Source: Pseudomonas akapageensis (GTDB lineage Bacteria; Pseudomonadota; Gammaproteobacteria; Pseudomonadales; Pseudomonadaceae). From it: a stretch of DNA of 64,000 bases. Where the stretch lies: assembly GCF_011355085.1 (NCBI RefSeq), contig NZ_VXCP01000041.1, positions 50,438 to 114,437 on the forward strand. The letters are read 5' to 3'. The first letter of the stretch is position 1; every line of letters starts with the position of its first letter. The notes below the pieces were generated by a model. That model was not told the origin of the DNA and ran no database searches. It saw nothing but the letters and a program-made list of their open reading frames with translations. This document shows, piece by piece, positions 1-8,886 of the stretch. A program made the position numbers and the translations under genes.

Positions 1-782
1 AACACATGGCGACCCGTGCGACGCCTGCGGTACGTCAGTTGGCGCGACAGATGGGCGTCGAATTGAGTGCGTTGAGTGGCACCGGCAGCGATGGACTGAT
101 TACCCGTGCCGATGTCGAAGCCGCGGCGCAGACCCAACAGGATCGTTTTGGCGGCGAGAAACTGCGTGGCGTGCGCCGCAGCATGGCGCTGAATATGGCC
201 AGGTCCCATGCCGAAGTGGTGCCGGTGACGCTGTTTGCCGATGCCGACCTGCACCGCTGGGGCGAAGCCCGTGATCCATTGATCCGCCTGGGCAAGGCGA
301 TGGCGGCGGCTTGTGCGGCTGTGCCAGTGCTCAACAGCTGGTTCGATGGCCGCAACCTGTCGATCCGTCAGCATGACCACCTTGACCTGGGCATCGCCGT
401 CGATACCCCCGATGGCCTGTTCGTGCCGGTATTGCGCGATGTCGGAAATCGTAGTCCCGAGGACTTGAAGGCCGGTGTGAGCCGTTTGCGTGCTGACGTC
501 GAGGCCCGCTCGATTCCACCTCAGGAAATGATGGGCGCGACCTTGACCCTGTCCAACTTCGGGACCTTGTTCGGCCGTTACGCAAACCCGGTGGTGGTGC
601 CGCCGCAAGTGGCCATTCTGGGTGCAGGAGGGATCCGCGAAGAGCCGGTGGCAGTCGCGGGCGAGGTCGTGGTGCACCCGATCCTGCCGCTGTCGCTGAC
701 GTTCGACCACCGAGCCGTCACCGGCGGTGAAGCCGCACGCTTTTTCAAGGCGCTGGTGCAGGCGCTGGAACAGCCCGACTGA
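1..782 (+). CDS. 2-oxoacid dehydrogenase E2 acyltransferase (5' partial)
   Basis: C-terminal part of a dihydrolipoamide acyltransferase, the E2 core of a 2-oxoacid (acetoin/pyruvate-type) dehydrogenase complex. It moves the acyl group from lipoamide to CoA in the cytosol. The visible part opens in the peripheral-subunit (E1/E3)-binding domain (ATPAVRQLARQMGV...GTGSDGLITRADV) and continues into the catalytic domain, ending at a DHRAVTGGEAARF motif. The lipoyl domain must lie upstream of the window, so the ATG at 6 is probably internal. The active-site signature is usually DHRxxDG. Here Thr occupies the Asp position, a variant I believe also occurs in AcoC-like Pseudomonas proteins. A strong terminator follows. 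The exact substrate cannot be told from this fragment. Confidence 0.85.
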   Translation, partial: HMATRATPAVRQLARQMGVELSALSGTGSDGLITRADVEAAAQTQQDRFGGEKLRGVRRSMALNMARSHAEVVPVTLFADADLHRWGEARDPLIRLGKAMAAACAAVPVLNSWFDGRNLSIRQHDHLDLGIAVDTPDGLFVPVLRDVGNRSPEDLKAGVSRLRADVEARSIPPQEMMGATLTLSNFGTLFGRYANPVVVPPQVAILGAGGIREEPVAVAGEVVVHPILPLSLTFDHRAVTGGEAARFFKALVQALEQPD

Positions 783-792
783 CGGGCAACGA

Positions 793-825
793 AAAAAGCC
801 CTGGGCATGTACCTCAGGGCTTTTT
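793..825. terminator. Bidirectional intrinsic terminator
   Basis: Perfect 11-bp inverted repeat (AAAAAGCCCTG at 793-803, CAGGGCTTTTT at 815-825). The A and T tracts give a U-run in both directions. It lies between the convergent E2 and yebG genes and serves both. Confidence 0.9.
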
Positions 826-836
826 CGCAATTGCGG

Positions 837-1100
837 TCACTCGGCGGCTTCACCTGTGAGCAGCTCCGACAGGGCGTCGGGCTGGCTCTTGAATGCCTTG
901 GCGAACACATCGCGGTTCTTGGCCATGTAGATGCCGGCGTCTTCCACTTGTTGCTCGGTCAATGACGGTACGGCTTTCTTCAGGACTTCAGCGAGCAGTT
1001 CGGCCAGCTCGAGCATTTTGTCATGACGGTCAGCTTCGGCTTTATCCATGAACAAGCGCTCCAGATCTCGGCTGCTGCGGTATACCACTTCGACGGCCAT
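837..1100 (-). CDS. yebG: YebG family SOS-regulated protein
   Basis: An 87-residue protein that matches the YebG family of DNA-damage-inducible proteins in length and sequence (MAVEVVYRSSRDLERLFMDK start). The family is small and cytosolic, and its biochemical role is unknown. The ATG at 1100 lies 44 bases downstream of a perfect LexA box (1144-1159), which independently supports SOS control. It is a single-gene unit: it converges with the E2 gene across a shared terminator and diverges from psiE. Confidence 0.9.
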   Translation of the reverse strand: MAVEVVYRSSRDLERLFMDKAEADRHDKMLELAELLAEVLKKAVPSLTEQQVEDAGIYMAKNRDVFAKAFKSQPDALSELLTGEAAE

Positions 1101-1143
1101 TCACCACCTCACATGCCTTTGCGATAGTGGCCCTTTGTGACCA

Positions 1144-1159
1144 CTGTATTTTTATACAG
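1144..1159. promoter_or_regulatory. LexA (SOS) operator of yebG
   Basis: CTGT-ATTTTTAT-ACAG, an exact CTGT-N8-ACAG palindrome with an AT-rich centre, 44 bp upstream of the yebG start. This is the classical gamma-proteobacterial SOS box. Confidence 0.93.
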
Positions 1160-1318
1160 CTAAAAGCATAAGCGAATCGTTCACACAACGCAAATCCCCG
1201 GTGCCCTGCGGCGTTTGGACGCCATCCTAATCAACCCGCTGGCCTTTATTCTGCATGCAGGCAAACGTCATATCCTTGCCGCATCATTCGTTCTAGCCGC
1301 TCTAAGGAAAACCTCACC

Positions 1319-1819
1319 GTGAAAATCAATTGGGCCGAGTCCCTGCGCCAGTCTGTCCATGGGTTGGCGGAATCGCTGGGCAACCTGTTCGTGGAGACCT
1401 TCCATTACCTGGCGCTGTTCGCTATTGGTGCAGTCACCGCGTGGGCGGCGGTCATGGCCTTCCTTGGGATGATCGAAAAGGGCCATATCACCGTCGACGA
1501 TATCCTGCTGTTGTTCATCTACCTGGAGCTCGGTGCCATGGTTGGCATCTACTTCAAGACCAACCACATGCCGGTGCGTTTTCTGATCTACGTGGCGATC
1601 ACGGCGTTGACGCGTCTGCTGATATCCGATGTTTCGCACCATAATCCGCCAGATTTGGGCGTGGTTTATCTTTCTGGGGCAATTTTGCTGCTGGCGTTCG
1701 CAATCCTGGTGGTGCGCTATGCTTCCTCGCAGTTCCCTTCAGTGAAAATCGAGAACCCGCATCGCAAGACCGGGGCGGGCTCCAGTGAACATCTGGAAGT
1801 GGAGAAGGGCGAGATCTGA
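1319..1819 (+). CDS. psiE: PsiE family phosphate-starvation-inducible membrane protein
   Basis: A 166-residue inner-membrane protein of the PsiE family. It has about four hydrophobic segments (around residues 27-50, 60-80, 85-105 and 118-135) and the conserved stretch IYFKTNHMPVRFLIYVAITA. In E. coli PsiE is under PhoB/CRP control, and its molecular function is unknown. The start is GTG at 1319, preceded by AAGGAAA at 1304-1310. The C-terminal tail is charged and poorly conserved. It stands alone between divergent yebG and a convergent DUF3509 gene. Confidence 0.85.
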   Translation: MKINWAESLRQSVHGLAESLGNLFVETFHYLALFAIGAVTAWAAVMAFLGMIEKGHITVDDILLLFIYLELGAMVGIYFKTNHMPVRFLIYVAITALTRLLISDVSHHNPPDLGVVYLSGAILLLAFAILVVRYASSQFPSVKIENPHRKTGAGSSEHLEVEKGEI

Positions 1820-1821
1820 AC

Positions 1822-2130
1822 TCAGTAGCCCCGGCGTGGCTGGTCGTGCGACGAGCCTTTTCGCTGCGAGCTGTCACTATTGGTCATGGCCGCCAGGAGC
1901 GGGATGGCGCTGTGACCCTGTTCGATGGCGATGCCCAGTTGCACGCTCTCGATCAGGCGTTGCAGACGCCGCGGGTCATTGCGTTGGGCTGCGCTGATCA
2001 GGCGTTTGGCAACCACGCCGTGTTCGTCGGAGAGGGTCAGCATGATGCTGCCGTCCAGGTGCTGGATGCTCAGATTGACCCGGTAACGGGGCTGAAAGGC
2101 ATCGTTAATCAGTTGGAAAGGGTTGTCCAT
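1822..2130 (-). CDS. DUF3509 family protein
   Basis: A 102-residue soluble protein typical of the Pseudomonas-restricted DUF3509 family (MDNPFQLINDAF start, then YRVNLSIQHLDGSIMLTLSD and ISAAQRNDPRRL). No catalytic motif, signal peptide or membrane segment is visible, and the function is unknown. The charged tail (KGSSHDQPRRGY) ends only 2 bp from the psiE stop. The two genes therefore converge with almost no spacer and no visible terminator hairpin between them. Confidence 0.75.
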   Translation of the reverse strand: MDNPFQLINDAFQPRYRVNLSIQHLDGSIMLTLSDEHGVVAKRLISAAQRNDPRRLQRLIESVQLGIAIEQGHSAIPLLAAMTNSDSSQRKGSSHDQPRRGY

Positions 2131-2269
2131 GCTGCGTCACCTGACTAGTAAGACATGCATTCATTGACTGCGCGAGACACCGATTAGTTCGTCTCGGCAG
2201 ACCACTGACGGGGGCTCTATCTAAACCAGAGCAATACGCATGCCGGACAGCCAGCCACTCGCCGGACAT

Positions 2270-2301
2270 AAAAAAGGCGAGCTCTCTGGCTCGCCTTTTT
2301 T
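2270..2301. terminator. Bidirectional intrinsic terminator
   Basis: A 13-bp inverted repeat, AAAAAAGGCGAGC (2270-2282) and GCTCGCCTTTTTT (2289-2301), with T-runs on both strands. It lies just downstream of the minus-strand HPF-like gene and most likely ends it. Confidence 0.88.
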
Positions 2302-2330
2302 GCTTTCTTTGGGGCTACTTACCCGATCCT

Positions 2331-2744
2331 TCAGCTGCCGTATTTGGCTGCCTGCTCGTTTTCCAGAAAATCTTCCTGCAGCAGGGCATCCGAGTTCTTG
2401 CCAACCGGCTGGTCATCGTTGGATGCGTGTTTGCTGCGCCGCAGCCTGCCGAACAAGTGCTCCAGTGCGTGTTCAAGTTTGGTGGCTGCACCATCAATTG
2501 CCTGCTCCAGCGAAGCGGCTTTATGGGTGACTGAAATCGGTTGGTGGCCTTTTGGTCTCGCCTCCATCTGGCAGCGCATGTCATGCGGGCCTGGCTTGTC
2601 GCCATTTTCGTCGCGAAGGTGGACCTCAATGCGGGTCAGATCTTCTTCGTAACGTTCGAGCGCGGTCTCTACGGTAGTACGTACCCACTCCTCAAGTCTG
2701 TTGCTGCTTTGAATATGGTTGTCGCTATTGACTTGGATTTGCAT
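2331..2744 (-). CDS. HPF/RaiA family ribosome-associated protein
   Basis: A 137-residue protein of the S30AE (hibernation-promoting factor/RaiA) family. Members bind the 30S A/P-site region and silence or dimerise ribosomes in stationary phase. The N-terminal 100 residues show the family pattern: MQIQVNSDNHIQ, a helix rich in E and R, a strand IEVHLRDENGDKPGPHDMRCQMEARPKG, then a second helix ASLEQAIDGAATKLEHAL. The tail is acidic and unrelated to the long-HPF dimerisation domain. A second, canonical hpf usually sits by rpoN, so this is probably a paralogue. The start has a weak AAGGGAT-like site upstream. Confidence 0.75.
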   Translation of the reverse strand: MQIQVNSDNHIQSSNRLEEWVRTTVETALERYEEDLTRIEVHLRDENGDKPGPHDMRCQMEARPKGHQPISVTHKAASLEQAIDGAATKLEHALEHLFGRLRRSKHASNDDQPVGKNSDALLQEDFLENEQAAKYGS

Positions 2745-3077
2745 AGTTCATCCCTTATTCAGCTAGCTCGCAAGGGAATCAATGGTGGGCTCCAGCTGAG
2801 CGCAAACCATTGCCCCTTGAGTTACAAGGTCAGGCACTGGGAGAAACATTTCAACCCCTTTTGAAAGATAAATATTTGGCGGCAAAAAAATAGAACCGGT
2901 CATCAGTGATGGCAGGTTCTTTGCTATGGAAGGTGAGGCTTTAGCGCCTCCAGCGGCGACTCGCGAGCCGGTTCTCGGCCGTTTGAATTAGCTGCGGTAG
3001 GTCACCGAAATGAAAAAAAAGCCCGGATCTTGCGGTCCGGGCTTGCCTGACTTCACCCCCGAAAAGTCAGGCCGTGA
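2745..3077. other. Intergenic region with stacked hairpins
   Basis: There is no gene here. On the minus strand, downstream of the secreted-protein gene, three hairpins follow one another: GCCTGACT/AGTCAGGC (3045-3072), GCCCGGA/TCCGGGC followed by eight U (3013-3042, a clear intrinsic terminator), and AGAACC...GGTTCT followed by a U-run (about 2882-2920). The right part also holds the promoter region of the HPF-like gene, but no convincing -35/-10 is visible. Confidence 0.7.
3013..3042 (-). terminator. Intrinsic terminator of the secreted-protein gene
   Basis: Minus-strand hairpin GCCCGGA-N8-TCCGGGC with a U8 tract, starting 36 bp past the stop of the gene at 3078-4880. Confidence 0.85.
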
Positions 3078-4880
3078 TCACCACGGAGTGGGCTCCAGCG
3101 GTCCGACGCCCAGACCTTCGCCATAGCGAATGAACGGCAAATGCCAGAAGTCGTTGGGGACGACGGCGTCGCCAGGCATGACGTTTTCCGGAAAGATGAA
3201 CTCAAAGACCGGCGCCAGGTACTGCCCTGGAATCAGATCGTTGGCCACTCTGCCCTGTTTATCGGCAGTATCAAGGCAGCTGTCCACGTTATCCGGATTG
3301 CACATTGAACGCGCAACAACACGCATGGTACGGGTTGGCTGGCTGAGAAGCCCGGTGGGGGCTTTGGTTGCCCGCAGTCTGGCACGTTGCGGCTGAGCGC
3401 CGGTGAACTGTGTCGTAATGCCACCGCTGAAGCCCAAACAGCCCGCCGAGAGAGTCACTACAGGGTTGCACTCGCCAGTCATTTCATAAGGTGTCACCCA
3501 GCGGTTGTGTTGCGCGCCAGTCGCAGGATTGACGTCCACCATGTAGATGTCGACTGGTGTCTGCACGTCGGTCGTGGATGCCTCGAGGAATATCCGATCC
3601 TGAGTCTCCTGGAGCGCGCCATTTACGGCGTTTGGCGCGGGGTCGGCAGTGCCGACGCCGAACTCACCGATAGACAGATAGCTCGGTTTCGTGCCGGGCT
3701 GGGTGTAGATCCCGACGTTGGCCTCGATCGTGTGCGCCGAAATGAAGTCCGGACCGCCGTTATTCGATTTGACCAGCGTGCCGGAATAAGTGATGAAGTC
3801 GCCGACTTCGAACGGCGCCTGTTGTTTCGCATCGGGTTCTGTCGGCGTAGCCAGGCTGGGATCCTTCATAACGTACTGGCTGCAATAAACCTGGTTTGCG
3901 AGTGGTGGGGTAAGCTCCCCGGAGTTTGGCGTGGGCACACCAGCCTGGGCGAAGTTCCGGCAGTTGTTGGTGGTGGTCGCGGTCACGACTTTTGGCCGAT
4001 TTTTCTCCGGGCATAAGTCGTCGCCAGCCGCCGAGCGAGGCACGCACATCGGGTAGCCCGTGGCGGCGTGAATCGTCGGGTTGGCGTCATCGACGGAGAA
4101 GCGGGCATCCGGGCTTTGCGGGCGACCAAAGCGCCCGAGCGGGTCGTTGATCTGGATGATCGTCGGCGGTTGTTGGTCGCCGCTGTCAATCTCGATGTTG
4201 CCTTTGTCGTAGTCGATCCGGCTGATATAGCCGTGGCCTGAGTTGGCCGACTGCTGGGAGACAAAGATCAGCCCGGCGACTCTATCGAGTTCGGTGCTGG
4301 GTGGTGGTTTGCGCAGGACAGTATTGCCAACCACATGAATCTCGTACGATGGATACGGCGCAGGAGATTTGTTGAGGACAAGGCCAAGCGGCGACTGCTT
4401 TCCGCCATTGACGAAATCGGCCCAGGTCAGGGTGTTGGCCGGCATCTGAATAATGGTGTTGCAAGGAACTTTTATCGTTACGCCATTGACCTGGACCGTG
4501 CCGCCATATCTGTTAGGGTCGGTGGTATTAGGGCAGCCCGCATGGGCAGCGTCCACGGCCACGGTCATGTCTTGAATAAATCCAGTAACGTCGAAGCCGT
4601 GAATGGATTTGGCGTCAGTGAACACCGGATCGGGAAGTGTGGGCACTGGATTCGCCACTGTTACGCCCTTTGTGGGCGGTTTGGCGGTCCCACCACCACC
4701 GCCGCCGCCACCACCCCCGCCGCCCCCAGGCGCACCTTTGGCGGCATATGCAGCGCCTCCTCCCAGGAGCAGTACGAGGGCGACTGCACTGGCAATCAGG
4801 GCGGGACGACTGATGATGTTGTTGAATCGCTTTTGAAATGGCGGTGAGGCCAGGTTTTTTGTTCTTGCGAGCAAGCTCAT
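3078..4880 (-). CDS. Secreted protein with polyglycine linker, function unknown
   Basis: About 600 residues. The start chosen is MSLLARTKN (ATG at 4880), because CTCTCC on the plus strand at 4885-4890 gives a GGAGAG ribosome site at good spacing; an upstream in-frame ATG at 4943 has no such site. It has a basic N-terminus, then a hydrophobic segment (ALIASAVALVLLLGGGAAYA) ending in AYA, so it is an exported or anchored protein. An uninterrupted run of 13 glycines and a Pro/Lys spacer follow. The rest is a soluble domain with GGTVQVNGVTIKVPCNTI and QMPANTLTWADF, which looks beta-rich. I know of similar secreted hypothetical proteins but no assigned function. Tandem hairpins lie downstream. Confidence 0.7.
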   Translation of the reverse strand: MSLLARTKNLASPPFQKRFNNIISRPALIASAVALVLLLGGGAAYAAKGAPGGGGGGGGGGGGGTAKPPTKGVTVANPVPTLPDPVFTDAKSIHGFDVTGFIQDMTVAVDAAHAGCPNTTDPNRYGGTVQVNGVTIKVPCNTIIQMPANTLTWADFVNGGKQSPLGLVLNKSPAPYPSYEIHVVGNTVLRKPPPSTELDRVAGLIFVSQQSANSGHGYISRIDYDKGNIEIDSGDQQPPTIIQINDPLGRFGRPQSPDARFSVDDANPTIHAATGYPMCVPRSAAGDDLCPEKNRPKVVTATTTNNCRNFAQAGVPTPNSGELTPPLANQVYCSQYVMKDPSLATPTEPDAKQQAPFEVGDFITYSGTLVKSNNGGPDFISAHTIEANVGIYTQPGTKPSYLSIGEFGVGTADPAPNAVNGALQETQDRIFLEASTTDVQTPVDIYMVDVNPATGAQHNRWVTPYEMTGECNPVVTLSAGCLGFSGGITTQFTGAQPQRARLRATKAPTGLLSQPTRTMRVVARSMCNPDNVDSCLDTADKQGRVANDLIPGQYLAPVFEFIFPENVMPGDAVVPNDFWHLPFIRYGEGLGVGPLEPTPW

Positions 4881-5377
4881 GGTGCTCTCCGGAATTTTGT
4901 TTGGATAATTGCCGGTCATCGACTCGCTTTTCCGGTGATGCACTAAGTCCTGCGCAAAAAATACAAAGCGGAGCGAGCGTCGTATTGGGGGCTCTATCGC
5001 GTTGTGCTGGCCGGTTAGGACACAATCACGAGAGATGATTCCCTGAGCCTGGAACGTGCCAAGCGGCTTTCGTGCCAGGTTTCAAAGATGGTCACAAATT
5101 GAAATAAATTGCCTGTTGCAGGGATGTTTGGTCGCGCTTCAGATGAAAGCTTTGCGCTAATGGTTCCCAAATCTGGGGGGGCCATCACCGAACTCGGGGG
5201 AATGCAGGGGGATTAAAAAATTGCAGGTCAGGTGAGGCGTATAACCTTGTTCCCACGCTCTGCGTGGGAATGCAGTGTCAGGCGCTCCAGCATCGACTTG
5301 TGCGATCGCGACGCCGAGCGTCGCTGGAGGCATTCCCACGCGGAGCGTGGGAACGAGGGGAGGGTTAAAGCGGTCGC
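4881..5377. other. Intergenic region with an inverted-repeat element
   Basis: There is no gene. The region contains the upstream region of the secreted-protein gene (right of 4881) and the long inverted repeat at 5246-5356. Nothing else is recognisable. Confidence 0.6.
5246..5356. repeat. Long inverted repeat of the TTCCCACGC...GCGTGGGAA family
   Basis: The left arm (5246-5273, core GTTCCCACGCTCTGCGTGGG) and right arm (5330-5356, core TTCCCACGCGGAGCGTGGGA) are each near-palindromic and also complementary to each other (about 26 of 28 bases). A second nested pair, GGCGCTCCAGC and GTCGCTGGAGGC, lies inside. A half copy occurs at 46771-46818. The family is scattered widely in P. fluorescens-group genomes and lies here between genes. 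Confidence 0.85.
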
Positions 5378-6250
5378 CTACCGCAAAAATGCCAACCTGT
5401 ATTCCCCAGGCGTCGCCCCCACCACCTGGCGAAATCTATTGGTGAAATGACTGGCACTGGCAAACCCGCAAGCCAATGCAATCTCACCCAACGGCAAGCA
5501 GCCCCCGCGCAACAACTCCCGCGCTCGCCCCAAACGGCGGGCCAGCAGGTATTGGTGTGGTGGCAAGCCAAAGCTTTCCCGGAACATCCGCGCAAAGTGG
5601 TACTCGGAAAGGCTGCACAGCCCCGCCAACTGCCCCAGGCTCAGCGGATCTGCCAGGTGCGTGTCGATGTAGTCGGCCAACTGCCGGCGCTGATGCGCGG
5701 CCAATCCGCCCTTGAGCTTGAGCCCCGAGCGAACGCCGACCTGGCTGAGCAAGGCATGGCTGAGCATTTCGTGGGCCAGGCTGCTGGTCAGCAGGCGCTC
5801 GCCGGGTTCGTCCCAGTTCATGGCGATCAGCTGGCGAAAGCGCCGGGCCTGTACTGGGTCGTCGAGGAAAGTGCTTTCACGCAATTGCAATTCGCGGGGT
5901 TCGCGGTCCAGCAGGCTGATGCAGCCGAGGGCGAACTGTTCCTGAGTGAAATACAGGTGGGCCAGGCGGATCTTGCCGTTGATCACCCAGGCCGATTCAT
6001 GCCCGGCCGGCAGGACGCACAACTTGTCCGGAGCGCCTTTGGTGCCGGGTTGCTCGCGACGGAACGTCTCGGTGCCGCCGGCGATATAGCACGATAGGGT
6101 ATGGTGGCTTGGTCCGTGATAGTCCCGGGCGTCGTGATGGTTGTTCCACAGGGCTGCGACCATGCCATCGCCCAGCTCGGCGCTGTGCTCAAGGCGAGCA
6201 TTGGGCGAGCTGTTCAGTGCTTGAAAAACTTGTAGGTGGTCCAGGGTCAT
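5378..6250 (-). CDS. AraC family transcriptional regulator
   Basis: A 290-residue regulator. The C-terminal ~100 residues hold the double helix-turn-helix of AraC/XylS proteins (DPLSLGQLAGLCSLSEYHFARMF and PLGEIALACGFASASHFTNRF, then a GATPGEYR end). The N-terminal part looks like a cupin-type ligand domain (SCYIAGGTETFRRE...VLPAGHESAW). It is divergent from an EamA exporter 132 bp away, which makes that exporter its likely target. The effector is unknown. Confidence 0.88.
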   Translation of the reverse strand: MTLDHLQVFQALNSSPNARLEHSAELGDGMVAALWNNHHDARDYHGPSHHTLSCYIAGGTETFRREQPGTKGAPDKLCVLPAGHESAWVINGKIRLAHLYFTQEQFALGCISLLDREPRELQLRESTFLDDPVQARRFRQLIAMNWDEPGERLLTSSLAHEMLSHALLSQVGVRSGLKLKGGLAAHQRRQLADYIDTHLADPLSLGQLAGLCSLSEYHFARMFRESFGLPPHQYLLARRLGRARELLRGGCLPLGEIALACGFASASHFTNRFRQVVGATPGEYRLAFLR

Positions 6251-6382
6251 GGTCGTTTCCTCAAGGCCTATCCTACTCTGCCGGCCTGACGCTGCCAGCG
6301 TTGCGCGCTAAAAAGCGCAAGATTATGCAAGCGGCGACGCAGCTGCGCCTTGAAACTGAAGGCTCTGCCGAGGAGCCCGATC

Positions 6383-7297
6383 ATGAACCTTTCGCTTTAT
6401 CTGTTGACTGTACTGATCTGGGGCACCACCTGGATCGCCCTGAAACTGCAACTGGGCGTGGTCGCCATTCCCGTGTCGATCGTCTATCGCTTCGGCCTTG
6501 CTGCACTGGTGCTGTTCGGCATCCTGCTGATCAGCCGTCGCTTGCAGAAGATGGGCCGGCGTGGGCATCTGATCTGCCTGGCGCAGGGCTTGTGCCTGTT
6601 CTGCGTCAACTTCATGTGTTTCCTGACGGCCAGCCAATGGATCCCCAGCGGTTTGATCGCGGTAGTGTTTTCCACGGCGACCCTGTGGAACGCGCTCAAT
6701 GCCCGGGTGTTCTTCGGACAGAAGATCGCGGCCAACGTCCTGGGTGGTGGGGCCTTGGGGCTGCTCGGGCTGGGGTTATTGTTCTGGCCTGAACTGTCCG
6801 GCCACGCGGCCAGTCGCGAGACGGTGATAGGCCTGGCGCTGGCCTTGCTCGGCACCCTGTGCTTCTCCGCCGGCAACATGCTCTCGAGCCTGCAACAGAA
6901 AGCGGGCCTCAAGCCATTGACCACCAATGCCTGGGGCATGCTCTACGGGGCATCGATGCTCGCGCTGTATTGCCTGTTCAGCGGCATTCCTTTCGCGATG
7001 GAGTGGAATGCGCGCTACATCGGCTCGCTGCTGTACCTGGTGATTCCGGGATCGGTGATCGGGTTTACCGCCTACCTGACCCTGGTCGGACGCATGGGGC
7101 CGGAGCGGGCGGCCTATTGCACGGTGCTGTTCCCGTTGGTGGCGCTGAACGTGTCGGCCTATGCCGAGGGCTACCAGTGGACGGCACCGGCCCTGTTCGG
7201 GCTGGTGCTGGTGATGCTGGGCAATGTGCTGGTGTTTCGCAAAGCCAAGGCCACCAAGCCATTGCCGGCAATGCCCAACGCGTTGAAAACCCGCTAG
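6383..7297 (+). CDS. EamA (DMT superfamily) transporter
   Basis: A 304-residue inner-membrane protein with about ten hydrophobic segments arranged as two EamA repeats (first around residues 5-125, second around 140-285). Family members export amino acids and other small metabolites, but the substrate here is not visible. ATG at 6383 is chosen because GAGGAG precedes it at 6370-6375; an upstream in-frame start would lie in the promoter. It is divergent from the AraC regulator. Confidence 0.87.
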   Translation: MNLSLYLLTVLIWGTTWIALKLQLGVVAIPVSIVYRFGLAALVLFGILLISRRLQKMGRRGHLICLAQGLCLFCVNFMCFLTASQWIPSGLIAVVFSTATLWNALNARVFFGQKIAANVLGGGALGLLGLGLLFWPELSGHAASRETVIGLALALLGTLCFSAGNMLSSLQQKAGLKPLTTNAWGMLYGASMLALYCLFSGIPFAMEWNARYIGSLLYLVIPGSVIGFTAYLTLVGRMGPERAAYCTVLFPLVALNVSAYAEGYQWTAPALFGLVLVMLGNVLVFRKAKATKPLPAMPNALKTR

Positions 7298-7377
7298 GCA
7301 AAGTTCGACTACACTCCTGGCGGCGGCAGTCATGGGGAGCGGCTAAGCGATGATTGCCCTCCTCATGAGGTCTGACG

Positions 7378-8886
7378 ATGGGCAGCAATTCACTGTTCGA
7401 GCGGGCGCTTTCGCCCCGTGAAACACTGGTCTTTTTTGCAGTCGCAGCTTTTCTCTTCGTCTATCCGCTGTTCCTGGCGGATAACTTCTATATCGATGAC
7501 AGTTGGCGTTCGCAGCTGGCCGGCACTCACTGGAAAGAAGAGGGCCGCTTGTTCGTCGAGTGTTTCTATGGAGTGCTGACGTTCACCGCGGCGGCTCCCA
7601 ATATTTTTCCGCTGCCGCTGATCATTGCGACCCTCGCCATGGCATTGGCGCTGAGGCGACTGGCACAGCATTATTTCAAGACGCCCAATTTCAGCGCGTG
7701 CCTGGTGGTCTTGCCGTTGTGGTACAGCCCCTACTTCCTGCAGAACCTGTCGTATCAATACGACGGGCCGACCATGACCCTGAGCCTGGTCGCCGTCATT
7801 TACGCCATCACATTCAACTCACGTCACGCAGTATTGAATGTCCTGTTGCCCGGTGCGCTGATTGCCCTCGCGCTGGGGTTTTATCAACTGAGCCTGAATG
7901 TGTTCATCGGTTTGTGCTGCATCGAGGTGGTCCGGCAAGTGGCCGGGGGCGCGCCGTTCAAGGTCGTGCGCTGGACAGTTGGGCACAAGGCGATGCAGTT
8001 GCTCGCGGGCCTGGTGATCTATTACCTGACGGCTTACCCGTTCATGGCCGAAATGCGCCAGGGATTGCTGGGGTTGAACCCGCAAATAGTGGGAGACCTG
8101 GCAGCGCGGCAGACTCTGGTCATGGAGCGTCTCGGGTTGTTGTTCAACGATGGCAATCGCTGGTTCTACATGGCATTGGCCGTCGGCGCGGGCATCGCCT
8201 GGCTGTGGGCAGGCATGCGGGCCGCTGCCAGTGGCCAGGGCCTTGCACAAAAGGTGGGCCTGATTTTGCTTTACGGGCTCTCGTTGCCCCTGTTGCTGCT
8301 TTGCGTTTCCGGCGCTGCGTTATTGTTCAAGGTTTTCAACGATGGTGCCAGAACCTTGATGGGGCTCTCGGCACTCTTGGTGGCGATGTTCTACCTGAAC
8401 CACTGGCTGCTGGAAAAGATCCACCCGCGATGCTGCCTGCTGCTGTTGGTGCCGGTGTTGAGCATGCTGTCGTTTTCCTACGCTTACGGGCGAGTCATGA
8501 GCGTGCAGAAAGAGCTCACCAACTCGGTCATGCAGCAGCTGAGTTACGACATCGCCTCACGCCAGGAACTGCGCGAAGCCCAAAAGCTTTACATGGTATC
8601 GATTGGAGTGAGCGGCAACTGGCTGCCGGCGGCGAGCGGCTCCACCCGGCTGATGCCTGCGCTCAAGTATGTGTTGAACATCAATTACTTCGTACTGGCG
8701 GAAATGTTGCCCAGGGTCGGGCTGGTCAATGTGTCGGGAGACAAACCACCGCTGACGGCACGCAGTTTTGCCGAAGGTAGCTTCGTACCGCTGGTGGAGA
8801 ACAAGTTCTATCGGCTCTATGCCCTCGATGGTAATGGCTACATCGTCATGAAGCATGTGGACGATGCCGAGGTGCTCCGATGGTAA
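7378..8886 (+). CDS. GtrII-type membrane glucosyltransferase
   Basis: A 502-residue polytopic membrane protein of the GtrII (glucosyl transferase GtrII) family. It has an early acidic loop (DNFYIDDSWRSQLAGTHW), about ten transmembrane stretches up to residue ~370, and a periplasmic C-terminal domain. In the three-component Gtr system this protein moves the sugar from the undecaprenyl carrier to O-antigen in the periplasm. GtrA (flippase) and GtrB (carrier loading) follow immediately, which supports the role. GAGG six bases upstream of ATG supports the start. The acceptor is presumably LPS O-antigen, and the transferred sugar is likely but not certainly glucose. Confidence 0.83.
   Translation: MGSNSLFERALSPRETLVFFAVAAFLFVYPLFLADNFYIDDSWRSQLAGTHWKEEGRLFVECFYGVLTFTAAAPNIFPLPLIIATLAMALALRRLAQHYFKTPNFSACLVVLPLWYSPYFLQNLSYQYDGPTMTLSLVAVIYAITFNSRHAVLNVLLPGALIALALGFYQLSLNVFIGLCCIEVVRQVAGGAPFKVVRWTVGHKAMQLLAGLVIYYLTAYPFMAEMRQGLLGLNPQIVGDLAARQTLVMERLGLLFNDGNRWFYMALAVGAGIAWLWAGMRAAASGQGLAQKVGLILLYGLSLPLLLLCVSGAALLFKVFNDGARTLMGLSALLVAMFYLNHWLLEKIHPRCCLLLLVPVLSMLSFSYAYGRVMSVQKELTNSVMQQLSYDIASRQELREAQKLYMVSIGVSGNWLPAASGSTRLMPALKYVLNINYFVLAEMLPRVGLVNVSGDKPPLTARSFAEGSFVPLVENKFYRLYALDGNGYIVMKHVDDAEVLRW

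Noticed and set aside
2921..3012. A small RNA between the two minus-strand terminator-like hairpins downstream of the secreted-protein gene
   Set aside because: No promoter is visible between the hairpins. The second hairpin is more simply a back-up terminator.
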